NCBI RefSeq assembly: GCF_002982075.1
Contig: NZ_PUEJ01000004.1
Location: forward strand, 620,001-684,000
Reading direction: 5' to 3'
Source: Labrys okinawensis
Lineage (GTDB): Bacteria > Pseudomonadota > Alphaproteobacteria > Rhizobiales > Labraceae
DNA length: 64,000 bases
Shown: positions 26,131-35,387 of the stretch, piece by piece
How positions within the stretch are numbered: position 1 is the stretch's first letter
Layout of the letters: each line of letters starts with the position of its first letter
The notes under the pieces: model-generated
The model's input: the letters and a program-made list of their open reading frames with translations, nothing else
Told to the model about the DNA's origin: nothing
Database searches by the model: none
Position numbers and translations under genes: made by a program

Positions 26131-27057
26131 TCAGGCGGAAGGCTGGAAAGCAGCGGACTGGCGCAGATGCTCGGTGCAGGCCTCCACGAAGGCCCTCAGC
26201 TTGGGTTGGCTGCGGCTGGTTCTGGGGAAATAGATGAAGAGGGCGTCGCCCGCCGGCGAAAACTCTTCCAGGACGGGCTCCAGCAGGCCTTGTTCCAATT
26301 CCTTGGCCGATTGCAGGGTCGAGCCATAGAGCAGGCCCATGCCCTGCACAGCCAGAGAGCGCAGCAGGCCGGGATCATTGGCGACGATGGCGCCGGGCGG
26401 ATCGATACTGAGCGCCTGGCCATCGCGCTCGAACTCCCAGCGATAGATGTCGCCGACATCCGGGCGCCGATAGCGCAGGCATTCGTGTCCGGCGATGTCC
26501 TCCAGCACCTGCGGCCGGCCTCGTCGCGCCAGATAGGCCGGCGCCGCCATCACCACCCAGCGGAAGATCGGGGTGACGCGCACCGCGATCATATCCCTGT
26601 CGATGAATTCGCCGACACGGATGCCGGCATCAAACCCGCCCTCCACGAGTTCGGCATGGGTCGAATCGACCGTCACATCCACGCGCATCTCCGGCCAGCG
26701 CCGGTGAAATTGCGGCAGGACGGGTTCGAGCACATGCACGAGCGCCATGCGATGCACCAGCAGGCGCAGCGTTCCCGACGGCTCCAGCCGTGACTGCACG
26801 AGCTCATCGAGCACGCCGACGATGGTCTCGGCGGCCGGCCCGAGCTGGGAGAGCAGGCGCTCGCCATCCTCGGTCAAGGCGATGCTGCGCGTCGTCCGGT
26901 GCAGAAGCGGCAGACCGAGCCGCCGCTCCAGCCCCTGCAGCGCCTGGCTGACGGCACCGGCCGTGACTCCGAGTTCGATTGCCGCGGCTCGGAAACTGCC
27001 TCGGCGGACAATGGCGAGAAATTCGGTGAGGCCGTCGAAGGGGTCACTGCGTGCCAT
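26131..27057 (-). CDS. LysR-family transcriptional regulator
   Basis: This 308-residue LTTR has its HTH in FDGLTEFLAIVRRGSFRAAAIELGVTAGAVSQALQGLE followed by RRLGLPLLHRTTRSIALTEDG. The effector domain includes FDAGIRVGEFIDRDMIAVRV, typical of the CrgA-like subgroup. It is divergent from the aldo/keto reductase at 27326 with about 270 bp between, and that reductase is its likely target; the SDR/OFA genes downstream on its own strand are an alternative. Confidence 0.9.
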   Translation of the reverse strand: MARSDPFDGLTEFLAIVRRGSFRAAAIELGVTAGAVSQALQGLERRLGLPLLHRTTRSIALTEDGERLLSQLGPAAETIVGVLDELVQSRLEPSGTLRLLVHRMALVHVLEPVLPQFHRRWPEMRVDVTVDSTHAELVEGGFDAGIRVGEFIDRDMIAVRVTPIFRWVVMAAPAYLARRGRPQVLEDIAGHECLRYRRPDVGDIYRWEFERDGQALSIDPPGAIVANDPGLLRSLAVQGMGLLYGSTLQSAKELEQGLLEPVLEEFSPAGDALFIYFPRTSRSQPKLRAFVEACTEHLRQSAAFQPSA

Positions 27058-27175
27058 CGGCGCGTTGTCGGATTAAGAGTGTCATGTCAAAGGCTTACAA
27101 TGATTTTCGACTTGGGTTGAGAAAATCGCGGCAGACAGGCGCGGCAAGTTTGGTCGATGCCGCTCTTCACCATTA

Positions 27176-27190
27176 TATAGCACAGCTATA
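27176..27190. promoter_or_regulatory. Short dyad in LysR/AKR divergent gap
   Basis: TATAGC and GCTATA flank a 3-bp centre in an AT-rich stretch 136-150 bp upstream of the reductase start. It is a possible regulator half-site or promoter element, with weak support. Confidence 0.3.
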
Positions 27191-27325
27191 CAGCCTGTGG
27201 AGCAGCCGCCGGCTTTTGATGGCGGGCGTCATGGCCTAATTTCCTCCTGGACGCGAGACGGGATCCCGCGCCTTTCCATGCCGCCTGGACGGCAGGATGC
27301 ACCTTCATTTCCTGGACATCATCTC

Positions 27326-28354
27326 ATGCGCTACAAGACACTTGGCGGCAGCGGCCTGCTCGTATCGGAATTCTGCCTGGGCACCATGACCTTCGGTGGC
27401 GGCAGCGAATTCTGGAATGTGATCGGCACGCTCGATCAGACGGTCGCCGACGGTATCGTTGCCCGCGCCCTCGACGCCGGCGTCAATTTCATCGACACGG
27501 CCGACGTCTATTCCGGCGGGCTGTCGGAAGAGATCACGGGGCGGGCCATCGTCAATTCCGGCCGCAAACGCTCCGACATCGTGCTGGCCACCAAGGCGCT
27601 CGGCGTGGTCGGGCCGGGACCGAACGATCGGGGCGCCTCCCGCGGCCATATCATGGATGCAGTCAAGGCCAGCCTGAAGCGCCTGGGCACCGACTATATC
27701 GATCTCTACCAGATCCACGGCCTCGATCGCTTCACGCCGATCGAGGAAACCATGCGTGCCCTCGACGATCTCGTGCGGCAGGGTCACATTCGCTATGTCG
27801 GCATCTCCAATTGGTCGGCCTGGACGATCATGAAGGCCCTGGGCCTCGCCGACCGCCACGGCTGGACGAGACCCTCGACCCTGCAGGCCTATTACACCAT
27901 CGCGGGCCGCGACCTCGAACGCGAGATCGTGCCGCTGCTCGAAGCCGAGAAGCTCGGGCTGATGGTGTGGAGCCCGCTTGCCGGCGGCCTGCTCTCGGGC
28001 AAGATCGACCGCGACGGCAATGGTCCCGACGGCTCGCGCCGGACCAATTTCGATTTCCCGCCCGTCGACAAGGATCGCGCCTTCGCCTGCATCGACGTGA
28101 TGCGCGGGATCGCGGAAACCCGCGGCGTTTCCGTCGCCCGCATCGCCCTCGCCTTCGTGCTGCACCAGCGCTTCGTGATGTCGGTGATCATCGGCGCCAA
28201 AACGGTCGAGCAGCTCGACGACAATCTCGCCGCGGCTGATGTCGTATTGAGCGCGGACGAACTCGCCCGGCTCACCGAAGTCAGCGCCCTGCCGCGCGAA
28301 TATCCCGGCTGGATGATCGAGCGGCAGAGCGCCACCCGCCTGCCGGCGAGCTGA
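27326..28354 (+). CDS. Aldo/keto reductase
   Basis: This 342-residue AKR of the potassium-channel-beta/Tas-like branch has a complete catalytic tetrad: Asp in FIDTADVYS, Tyr in the same motif, Lys in LATKALG and His in YQIHGLD. Other family marks are RYKTLGGSGLLVSEFCLGTMTFG, RYVGISNWSAW and VMSVIIGAKTVEQLDDNL. The start MRYKTLGG was chosen by family alignment; the ribosome site is weak. It is divergent from a LysR regulator. The natural substrate is unknown. Confidence 0.88.
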   Translation: MRYKTLGGSGLLVSEFCLGTMTFGGGSEFWNVIGTLDQTVADGIVARALDAGVNFIDTADVYSGGLSEEITGRAIVNSGRKRSDIVLATKALGVVGPGPNDRGASRGHIMDAVKASLKRLGTDYIDLYQIHGLDRFTPIEETMRALDDLVRQGHIRYVGISNWSAWTIMKALGLADRHGWTRPSTLQAYYTIAGRDLEREIVPLLEAEKLGLMVWSPLAGGLLSGKIDRDGNGPDGSRRTNFDFPPVDKDRAFACIDVMRGIAETRGVSVARIALAFVLHQRFVMSVIIGAKTVEQLDDNLAAADVVLSADELARLTEVSALPREYPGWMIERQSATRLPAS

Positions 28355-28372
28355 GCATTAAGGCGGAATAGC

Positions 28373-28457
28373 GTCATCCCCGGCTGAGCCGCTCGCGAGC
28401 GTAGCGGGATAGCTCCTGGATCCCCTTCCCGGGGTCTTCGACTCCGCCGGTGATGAC
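28373..28457. repeat. REP-like intergenic repeat, copy 2 (inverted)
   Basis: GTCATCCCCGGC (28373-28384) and GCCGGTGATGAC (28446-28457) bound this 85-bp element. Its core GCTCCTGGATCCCCTTCCC (28412-28430) is the reverse complement of the core at 23156-23174, so it is the same repeat in opposite orientation. A shorter GTCATT...AATGAC palindrome follows at 28482-28529. Confidence 0.7.
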
Positions 28458-28654
28458 AAAACGCACCTCACGAACGGGTCAGTCATTCCGCTCCTGACTT
28501 CAGGATTGCTCCGCTGCGTTCGCAATGACGAAGGAAACGGCATCGCAATTGCCACGACGACTGTAATGCCAGACCCGGGACATTCCGGCCGGACGGGTTG
28601 GCCATCGCCCGCCTCTTCGGCCAAGATGGTCCGGCCTTCATCGGAGACAGTCGC

Positions 28655-29239
28655 TTGGGTACCGTCAGGACTGCCTATTTCATCACCCATGCGGAAGTCG
28701 AGATCGATCCCGCCATCCCGGTGCCGCAATGGCGCCTGTCGGCCAAAGGGCGAACTCGGCACGAAGCCTTCAACCGGCAGGACTTCGTGGCGGGCATCGG
28801 CAGCGTCTATGCCAGCGACGAGCGCAAGGCTCGGGACGGCGGCGAGATCCTGGCAACCCCTCTCGGCCTCAAGCTGCAGATCGTGCCGGCCCTGCACGAG
28901 AACGACCGATCGGCAACCGGCTTCCTGCCGCCACAGGAATTCGAGACGACCGCCGACGCCTTCTTTGCCAATCCCGAGCAGAGCATTCGCGGCTGGGAGC
29001 GCGCGGCCGACGCCCAGGCCCGCATCGTCGCGGCCGTCACCGCCATCCTGGACAGGGATGAGGGCGAAGGCGACATCGCCCTTGTCGCCCATGGCGGGGT
29101 CGGCGCTCTGCTGCTCTGCCATCTTCTGTCCGTGCCGATCGACCGCCGCTACGACCAGCCGGCCGGCGGCGGCAACTACTTTGCCCTGGACGTGGCGAGC
29201 CGGCGCGTGCTGCATGGCTGGAAGCCTATCGACCCCTGA
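28655..29239 (+). CDS. Histidine phosphatase superfamily protein (atypical N-motif)
   Basis: This 194-residue protein has the phosphoglycerate-mutase-like fold, but the first catalytic motif, usually RHG, reads FITHAEV. The second histidine motif is intact as LVAHGGVGALLL, and YASDERKARDGGEILA and FETTADAFFANP match a known alphaproteobacterial subgroup. I set the start at TTG 28655 with GGAG 8 nt upstream; a TTG at 28598 would add 19 residues. Phosphatase activity is doubtful without the arginine. It stands alone between a repeat and a dehydrogenase gene. Confidence 0.75.
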   Translation: MGTVRTAYFITHAEVEIDPAIPVPQWRLSAKGRTRHEAFNRQDFVAGIGSVYASDERKARDGGEILATPLGLKLQIVPALHENDRSATGFLPPQEFETTADAFFANPEQSIRGWERAADAQARIVAAVTAILDRDEGEGDIALVAHGGVGALLLCHLLSVPIDRRYDQPAGGGNYFALDVASRRVLHGWKPIDP

Positions 29240-29412
29240 TCCGCGGCCCGAGCACCGCAGCCGAAAACAACCATCCATGCGAAACCCATGGCGACATCAT
29301 TGCCGGCAAGGTTGGGCCAACGCCACCTCTCCCGCACAATCGTTCAAGATCGCCGTCTGGCCGAGGCATAGGATCCCTTTCCTAAGCATCTCTGGACAAG
29401 AAACGCGTCATC

Positions 29413-30294
29413 ATGCCTGTCGGCTTCATCGGTCTCGGCGTCATGGGAGAGCCCATGGCGCTCAATCTCGTACGGGCGGCAACGCCGCTGCTGGTCTGGA
29501 ACCGCTCCCCGGATAAATGCACCGGCCTGCAGGCTGCCGGGGCCGAAGCGGCCGGCAGCCTCGACGAGGTCTTCGCCAAAGCGCGCATCGTGATCCTGAT
29601 GCTGGCGGACATGGCTGCGATCGATGCGGTGCTCGGCCACGGCACGGCGGATTTCAAAAGCCGTGCCGCCGATCATATCATCGTGCAGATGGGCACGATC
29701 TCGCCGGAGGATTCGCGCCGGCTCGACGAGGAGATCCGCGCCGCCGGCGGCCAATATGTCGAGGCCGCGGTTTCCGGCTCGCGCAAGCCGGCCGAAGCCG
29801 GGCAGCTCGTGGGCTTGCTGGCGGGTGATGCCGCCGCGCTCGCGGAGATCCGTCCCCTGATCGATGCGATGTGCCATCAGGCTTTCGACTGCGGGACGGT
29901 TCCCGGCGCCTTGACCATGAAGCTTGCCGTCAACCTGTTCCTGATCACCATGGTGACGGGACTGGCCGAGGCCGCCCATTTCGCTGAACGGCATGGTCTC
30001 GACATGCGGCAATTCCAGGCCATCCTCGATGCCGGCCCGATGGCGAGCCCGGTCTCCCGCATCAAGCTGCAAAAACTGGTCGAGGGCGATTTCGCGGTGC
30101 AGGCCTCGATCACCGACGTCCTGAAGAACAACCGACTGGTCGCCGAGGCCGCCCGCCACGCCGGGCTCGCCTCGCCCCTGCTCGATCTCTGCCACGCCCT
30201 CTATGGCGAAACGCAGGGTCTCGGCCTGGGCGGTGCCGATATGGCTGCCGTCATCCGCGCCATCGAGGCGCGATCGAGGCACTCAACGAGGTAA
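29413..30294 (+). CDS. NAD(P)-dependent 3-hydroxyisobutyrate dehydrogenase-like oxidoreductase
   Basis: This 293-residue beta-hydroxyacid dehydrogenase family member has the Rossmann motif GFIGLGVMGEPMA at residues 4-16, the substrate-binding segment VEAAVSGSRKPAEAGQL and the catalytic lysine in ALTMKLAVNLFL. Members oxidise 3-hydroxyisobutyrate, tartronate semialdehyde, L-serine or related acids. The specificity cannot be read. It follows the histidine phosphatase gene by 173 bp on the same strand. A link with mmsA further along is possible in valine catabolism but is not shown. Confidence 0.85.
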   Translation: MPVGFIGLGVMGEPMALNLVRAATPLLVWNRSPDKCTGLQAAGAEAAGSLDEVFAKARIVILMLADMAAIDAVLGHGTADFKSRAADHIIVQMGTISPEDSRRLDEEIRAAGGQYVEAAVSGSRKPAEAGQLVGLLAGDAAALAEIRPLIDAMCHQAFDCGTVPGALTMKLAVNLFLITMVTGLAEAAHFAERHGLDMRQFQAILDAGPMASPVSRIKLQKLVEGDFAVQASITDVLKNNRLVAEAARHAGLASPLLDLCHALYGETQGLGLGGADMAAVIRAIEARSRHSTR

Positions 30295-30352
30295 AAACGC
30301 TCAATTGGCGACCACTTGCCCCAGTCTGTTCCAATCCAGTGACACAGTAGAA

Positions 30353-31099
30353 CTAGGGCTTCGGATGGCTGCCGCCCGATGTGTGATTCAGCGAGGTGCC
30401 GCCGCCTAAAGGCGCCGCGCCACCACCGCCTGACGGCGGTGTGCTGCCGCCACCGAGCGGCGACATGTCACCACCGCCAAAAGTGTTGCGCGGCCCGACC
30501 ACGACGCTGCGCGCCTCGCTGATACGCAGCGGACTCCAGGGCGCAGGTGCAGCCGGCGCGGCCTGCATGCCGGTGAGCTCGGTACCGAAACCCGGGGTGA
30601 GACGCACCGTTCCCCCTCTGGTGGCGACGTCGACGACGCCATCCTCGACATAGACGCCGAACTTGCCCCAGCTCGGCCCGGCGAAGAAGCGCGTGCCGCG
30701 CGCGGCGATCAGGCCGAAGGGCGTCGTCACGCTGAGTTCGCCTGAGGGACGGTCATGCGGGCGGTCGAACATGATGGCGCCGCGCTCGAGCACCAGCCGG
30801 CCGCCACGGTCTATCAGGAACTTGTCGATGCGCACCCTCGTGCGGGCGCCCAGCAGCAGGCGGGTGGCGTCGCCAAGCTGCGCAGACAGTCGCGCCCTCT
30901 CGCCGGTCGCCAGGAGATCGTTGAGATAGACGGGATCGCCGACCGAGAGGAGACGGATACGGCCGCGCGCCTGAGCGGTGCTTTCGCCGCTGGCTCCCAG
31001 GATCGAGCCCGCCTCCGCGGCCGCCCGAGCCAGGACTCTGTCCGGCCGTATTCCCGCGAGGAGCAGGCCAGCCAGGAGGGAACGGCGGTGGATCGGCAT
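30353..31099 (-). CDS. FecR-domain protein
   Basis: This 248-residue protein has a twin-arginine-like N-terminus (MPIHRRSLLAGLLLAG) and then a FecR domain: VGDPVYLNDLLATGERARLSAQ, GARTRVRIDKFLID and VTTPFGLIAARGTRFFAGP with VYVEDGVVDV. Such stand-alone domains are usually periplasmic and not linked to an ECF sigma factor; none is present here. The tail is low-complexity, rich in Gly, Pro and Ser (about residues 205-248). Its role is unknown. It converges with the HIBADH-like gene. Confidence 0.8.
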   Translation of the reverse strand: MPIHRRSLLAGLLLAGIRPDRVLARAAAEAGSILGASGESTAQARGRIRLLSVGDPVYLNDLLATGERARLSAQLGDATRLLLGARTRVRIDKFLIDRGGRLVLERGAIMFDRPHDRPSGELSVTTPFGLIAARGTRFFAGPSWGKFGVYVEDGVVDVATRGGTVRLTPGFGTELTGMQAAPAAPAPWSPLRISEARSVVVGPRNTFGGGDMSPLGGGSTPPSGGGGAAPLGGGTSLNHTSGGSHPKP

Positions 31100-31385
31100 G
31101 ATGAGGTCTTCCAGACAGGTTGGCGGATCAGCGGCAAACCGGACCCGACACCGCCAAGCCGGCGGCTTCCTCCCTGCCGCGACGATCCGTTTCGACGAAT
31201 GTCCGCAGACGATGGTACCGCTCTATTCTTGATGCGCAGTCTTCTTCCGGTACCGGCCGCAAAGTAAGTTCCTCGCGTTCCTTGTTTGCGGCCAGTCATT
31301 CATCCTAGCTGAAACCCTTTCGTCTACAAGCCCCTCTCGCTCATGCAGAAGTTCTAGACTTCTACTCCAGAAGTGGCAGATTTGG

Positions 31386-32900
31386 TCAAGCCTGCACCTC
31401 GGCGACCCCCATCATTCCCAGTTGCTCATGTTCCAGGATGTGGCAGTGATACATGCGCGGACCCGGCAGGTCCTGCCGCACCAGCAAACGCACGGTTTCG
31501 CCGCGCGCCACATTGACCGTATCCTTCCAGGCGCGATAAGGCGCCTTGCTCACGCGGCCGTCCCGCTCGGTTTCCGCCACCTGGAACTGCGTGCCGTGAA
31601 GATGGAAAGGGTGATCCATGTCGGCACGATTGACGACCTCCCACAATTCGGTCTGCCCCGCCTTGGTGACGACGTCGACACGGTTCATGTCGAAGGAGGT
31701 ACCATTGATGAGGAAGGCCATCTTCATGCCGCCCTCCCCCATCGACATGGTCTCGGTGAACTCGAAGCGCCGCCTGACGGCGGGCGAACCGAGATCGGCG
31801 ATGCTGCGCAACCTTGCCGGCAGAGCCGGTGCCGGCTCGGCCTTGTCCGCCGTCACCTCGACGGTCATCAGTTCGGCAGCCATATCGGGGCGTCCGGGCC
31901 CCATCCAGCCGTGATCGACGTCCTCCGTCCTGAGCACCAGCCGCCCCGGCCTGTCGAAGGCGACGACGATCTCGGCCCGTTCGCCGGGAGCGAGATCGAT
32001 CGTCCGGCGCCCGGTGACCGGTGCTTCCAGAAGGCCGCCATCGCTGCCTATCAGCGTCATGGCCGCTTCACCGAAAGTCAGATGCAGGAAACGGGCATTG
32101 CTGGCGTTGAACAGGCGAAAGCGTCGCCGGCTGCCGGCTGGCAGCGTCAGGGTGGGCTTCTTCTGGCCGTTGACCAGGACATGGTCGCCGACCCGCCCAT
32201 TCATCAGGTCCGCCATGGTGTTGGCCGGGATCAAGCCGTCCGCCGCCAGCCGCAGATCGGTGAAGAACAGCGGCGTATCGCCATAGGCGGCCGGGATCGG
32301 ATCCTGCCGGGGCTTGACGATGAAGGCGCCGGCGAGACCGAGATAAACCTGCTCGGCCGTGCGGCCATGAGGATGGGGATGATACCAGTAGCTGCCGGCG
32401 CTGCCTTCCGGCAGCTCGAAGGCATAGAGCCGTTCGCCGCCGGACAACACCGGGTCCATGGGATTGCCGTCCTGGTCCGCCGGCACCGGCATGCCATGCC
32501 AGTGGATGGTGGTCTCCCAGCGGAAAAGGCGATTGGCGAAACGGATGGCGACCTTGTCGCCCTCGGTCACTTCGATCAGAGGGCCGGGTGCCTCGCCATT
32601 ATAGGCGAGGATGGGCGTATCGATCCCCTCGGCAAAACGCACGATGGCAGGCTTGGCCGTGAGTTCGGCCTCGAAACGCCCGGGCTCGTCGGCGCGGTTG
32701 GCGAGGCGGGGCAGGTCGCGCAGCGGCGCCCCTTCGGGCAGCGTGGGCAACGCTTCGGGAGCCGCCGTCTTGCCGTCCTCGCCGGACATGCCCGGCATGT
32801 CATGCATGCCGTGCTTGGAATGATCCTGCATCTGTGCCGCGGCCGGCCCTGAAATCACCAGGGCGGCAACGCCCGAGAGCAGAAATTCGCGTCTGTTCAT
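31386..32900 (-). CDS. Multicopper oxidase (CueO/CopA-type), Tat-exported
   Basis: This 504-residue periplasmic copper oxidase probably oxidises Cu(I) to less toxic Cu(II). All copper-site motifs are present: TIHWHGM, YWYHPHPHGR, HPFHLHG and MYHCHILEHEQLGMMG (T1/T2/T3 ligands). The N-terminus NRREFLL is a Tat signal, fitting export in folded, metal-loaded form. A Met/His-rich stretch (DHSKHGMHDMPGMSG) follows the signal and may bind copper. The start was placed at ATG 32900; GTG 32915 abuts the copper ATPase stop, so the two genes are probably translated together. Confidence 0.92.
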   Translation of the reverse strand: MNRREFLLSGVAALVISGPAAAQMQDHSKHGMHDMPGMSGEDGKTAAPEALPTLPEGAPLRDLPRLANRADEPGRFEAELTAKPAIVRFAEGIDTPILAYNGEAPGPLIEVTEGDKVAIRFANRLFRWETTIHWHGMPVPADQDGNPMDPVLSGGERLYAFELPEGSAGSYWYHPHPHGRTAEQVYLGLAGAFIVKPRQDPIPAAYGDTPLFFTDLRLAADGLIPANTMADLMNGRVGDHVLVNGQKKPTLTLPAGSRRRFRLFNASNARFLHLTFGEAAMTLIGSDGGLLEAPVTGRRTIDLAPGERAEIVVAFDRPGRLVLRTEDVDHGWMGPGRPDMAAELMTVEVTADKAEPAPALPARLRSIADLGSPAVRRRFEFTETMSMGEGGMKMAFLINGTSFDMNRVDVVTKAGQTELWEVVNRADMDHPFHLHGTQFQVAETERDGRVSKAPYRAWKDTVNVARGETVRLLVRQDLPGPRMYHCHILEHEQLGMMGVAEVQA

Positions 32901-32915
32901 ATCCATGGTCCTCAC

Positions 32916-35246
32916 TCAGAGCTGGCGCGTGCGCAGCCGCAACGCATTGGCGATCACGCTGACGGAAGAGAGCGCCATGGCGGCCGCCGCGAAGATGGGC
33001 GACAGCAGAATGCCGAAGAGGGGGTAGAGCACGCCGGCCGCGACGGGCACGCCAGCCGCGTTGTAGACGAAGGCGAGGAAGAGATTCTGGCGGATATTGG
33101 CCATGGTGGCCTGCGACAACCGTCTTGCCCTGACGATCCCCATGAGATCGCCCTTGACCAGGGTGACGCCGGCGCTCTCGATCGCCACATCGGTGCCCGC
33201 GCCCATGGCGATGCCGACATCGGCCGCGGCCAGGGCCGGCGCATCGTTGACGCCGTCGCCCGCCATGGCCACGACCTTGCCTTCGCGCTTGAAGGCCTCG
33301 ACCAGCGCGCTCTTGCGTTCGGGCAGGACCTCGGCCTCGACCGTATCGATGCCGAGACGGCGGGCGATGGCCTCGGCCGTGACCCTGTTATCCCCGGTCA
33401 CCATCACGACGTGGATGCCCTCCTGGCGCAGGGCGGCCAGAGCAGCCGGCGTGGTTTGCTTGACCGGATCGGCAATGGCGAGCAGGCCGGCCAGGCGGCC
33501 CTCGACGGCAGCGAGGATCACGGTTGCCCCGTCCTCGCGCAGTTGATCGGCCTCGGCAGCCAGGGCGACCGCAACGCCCTCCTGCGCCATGAAGGCCGCA
33601 TTGCCCAGGAGAACGAGCCGGCCCTCGACCGAGCCCCGCGCGCCCTTGCCGGTGGGAGAGTCGAAATCGGCGACAGGAGACAAGGCAAGCCCCTTCGCCT
33701 CTGCGGCCGCGACCACCGCCCGGGCCAGAGGATGTTCGGAGGCGCGCTCCACACTGGCGGCCAGCCGAAGCAACTCGTCCTCGCCAAAACCTTCGGCGGG
33801 CCGTATGGCGATGAGACTCGGGCGTCCTTCGGTAAGCGTGCCGGTCTTGTCGACCACCAGGGTATCGACTTTCTCCAGCCGCTCCAGTGCCTCGGCATTC
33901 CGGACGAGCACGCCGAGGCCGGCGCCCTTGCCGACGCCGACCATGATCGACATCGGCGTCGCCAGGCCGAGAGCACAGGGACAGGCGATGATCAGCACGG
34001 TTACCGCCGCGACTAGCCCATAGGCAAAGCGAGGCTCCGGCCCGAACACTGCCCAGGCGATGAAGGCCGCCGCCGCGACCAGGATGACCAGCGGCACGAA
34101 CCAGCCGGCGACCTGGTCGGCCAGGCGCTGGATCGGGGCACGCGAACGCTGCGCCTGCGACACCATCTGCACGATCTGGGCCAGCATGGTGTCACCTTCG
34201 ACCTTGTCGGCCCGGATCACCAGGGCGCCGGTCTGGTTGAGCGTGCCGCCGATGACGCTGTCGCCCGCGGCCTTGCTCACCGGCATGGATTCGCCGGTTA
34301 CCAACGCCTCGTCGAGCGAGGAGCGCCCCTCGAGCACGCTGCCGTCCACCGGCACCTTCTCGCCGGGACGGATGCGCAGGCGGTCCCCCACCGCCACCTT
34401 GTCGAGCGTAATCTCCTCCTCCGAGCCGTCCTCCCTTACCCGTGTCGCCGTCTTCGGGGCGAGGTTGAGCAAGGCGCGGATCGCTCCCGACGTATGTTCG
34501 CGGGCCCTGAGTTCGAGCACCTGACCGAGCAGCACCAGCACGGTGATCACCGCGGCTGCCTCGAAATAAACGGCCACGCTGCCGTCATCGCCACGGAAGG
34601 CCTCGGGGAACAGGCCAGGGGCGAGCACCGCCACCAGGCTGTAGACCCAGGCGATACCGGTGCCCATGGCAATCAGCGTGAACATGTTGAGGCTGCGGCG
34701 CAGCACCGACTGCCAGCCGCGGACGAAGAAGGGCCAGCCGCCCCACAACACCACGATGCTGGCGAGGACGAGTTGGATCCAGGCCGATTGGGCCGGCGGC
34801 ACCAGATGATGCAGCGCGGGAACCAGGTGGGCTCCCATTTCCAGGACGAGGATAGGCAGGCTCAGCGCCAGGCTGACCCAGAAGCGGCGCGTCATATCAG
34901 CGAGTTCGGGATTGGGACCCGCTTCGGCCGTGATCTGCAGGGGCTCGAGCGCCATGCCGCAAATCGGGCAGAAACCCGGTCCCCCCCGCCGGATCTCGGG
35001 ATGCATCGGGCAGGTGTAGATCGTGCCGGCGGGCGCGGCGGCGAGGGGCTCGGCTTTGCCGAGATAACGTCCCGGCTCCGCCTCGAATTTCGACTTGCAG
35101 CCGGCCGAGCAGAAATAATAGGGCCGCCCCTCATGCCGGAGCGAATGCCTGGCGGCCGCCGGATCGACCTCCATGCCGCAGACGGGATCCTTCACGCCGG
35201 AATGTGCCCCGGCATGATCGTGGTGATGGTGGTGAGGGTCGTTCAT
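32916..35246 (-). CDS. copA: Copper-translocating P1B-type ATPase
   Basis: This 776-residue inner-membrane pump exports Cu(I). The order is: His-rich start (HHHHHD), YHS metal-binding domain (about residues 20-62, PVCGMEVDP ... YYFCSAGC), a heavy-metal-binding motif YTCPMHPEI ... [11 protein letters not shown] (77-102), then the P-type core with CPC in [13 protein letters not shown], phosphorylation motif [15 protein letters not shown] and [10 protein letters not shown]. There is no GMTCxxC HMA domain, so the metal-loading region is of the YHS/HMBD kind. It is preceded by a CueR-like promoter (35303-35334) and coupled to the multicopper oxidase. Confidence 0.93.
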   Translation of the reverse strand: MNDPHHHHHDHAGAHSGVKDPVCGMEVDPAAARHSLRHEGRPYYFCSAGCKSKFEAEPGRYLGKAEPLAAAPAGTIYTCPMHPEIRRGGPGFCPICGMALEPLQITAEAGPNPELADMTRRFWVSLALSLPILVLEMGAHLVPALHHLVPPAQSAWIQLVLASIVVLWGGWPFFVRGWQSVLRRSLNMFTLIAMGTGIAWVYSLVAVLAPGLFPEAFRGDDGSVAVYFEAAAVITVLVLLGQVLELRAREHTSGAIRALLNLAPKTATRVREDGSEEEITLDKVAVGDRLRIRPGEKVPVDGSVLEGRSSLDEALVTGESMPVSKAAGDSVIGGTLNQTGALVIRADKVEGDTMLAQIVQMVSQAQRSRAPIQRLADQVAGWFVPLVILVAAAAFIAWAVFGPEPRFAYGLVAAVTVLIIACPCALGLATPMSIMVGVGKGAGLGVLVRNAEALERLEKVDTLVVDKTGTLTEGRPSLIAIRPAEGFGEDELLRLAASVERASEHPLARAVVAAAEAKGLALSPVADFDSPTGKGARGSVEGRLVLLGNAAFMAQEGVAVALAAEADQLREDGATVILAAVEGRLAGLLAIADPVKQTTPAALAALRQEGIHVVMVTGDNRVTAEAIARRLGIDTVEAEVLPERKSALVEAFKREGKVVAMAGDGVNDAPALAAADVGIAMGAGTDVAIESAGVTLVKGDLMGIVRARRLSQATMANIRQNLFLAFVYNAAGVPVAAGVLYPLFGILLSPIFAAAAMALSSVSVIANALRLRTRQL

Positions 35247-35302
35247 CAGCCCGTCCCATGCTTCTCGGATTATTCCCGCTGGACTCCCAGCCTTCCGAGA
35301 AG

Positions 35303-35334
35303 GGCGTAGGGCTTGACACCGTGGGAAGGTCAAG
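35303..35334 (-). promoter_or_regulatory. CueR/MerR-type copper promoter of copA
   Basis: On the minus strand a -35 TTGACC (35328-35333) and a weak -10 TACGCC (35303-35308) are 19 bp apart, the long spacing typical of MerR-family promoters. CTTGAC and GTCAAG arms and a CCTTCCC half-site lie across it, as in CueR-type copA promoters. The start codon is about 55 nt downstream. Confidence 0.6.
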
Positions 35335-35387
35335 GGGGTGTTAGGAAGGCTGGCAATTTGTTTTGGCTTCGGGGTGATACGCCTCGA

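Noticed and set aside
31422..32852. Plus-strand open frame opposite the multicopper oxidase
   Set aside because: It is antisense to a gene with all copper motifs; its translation is low-complexity.
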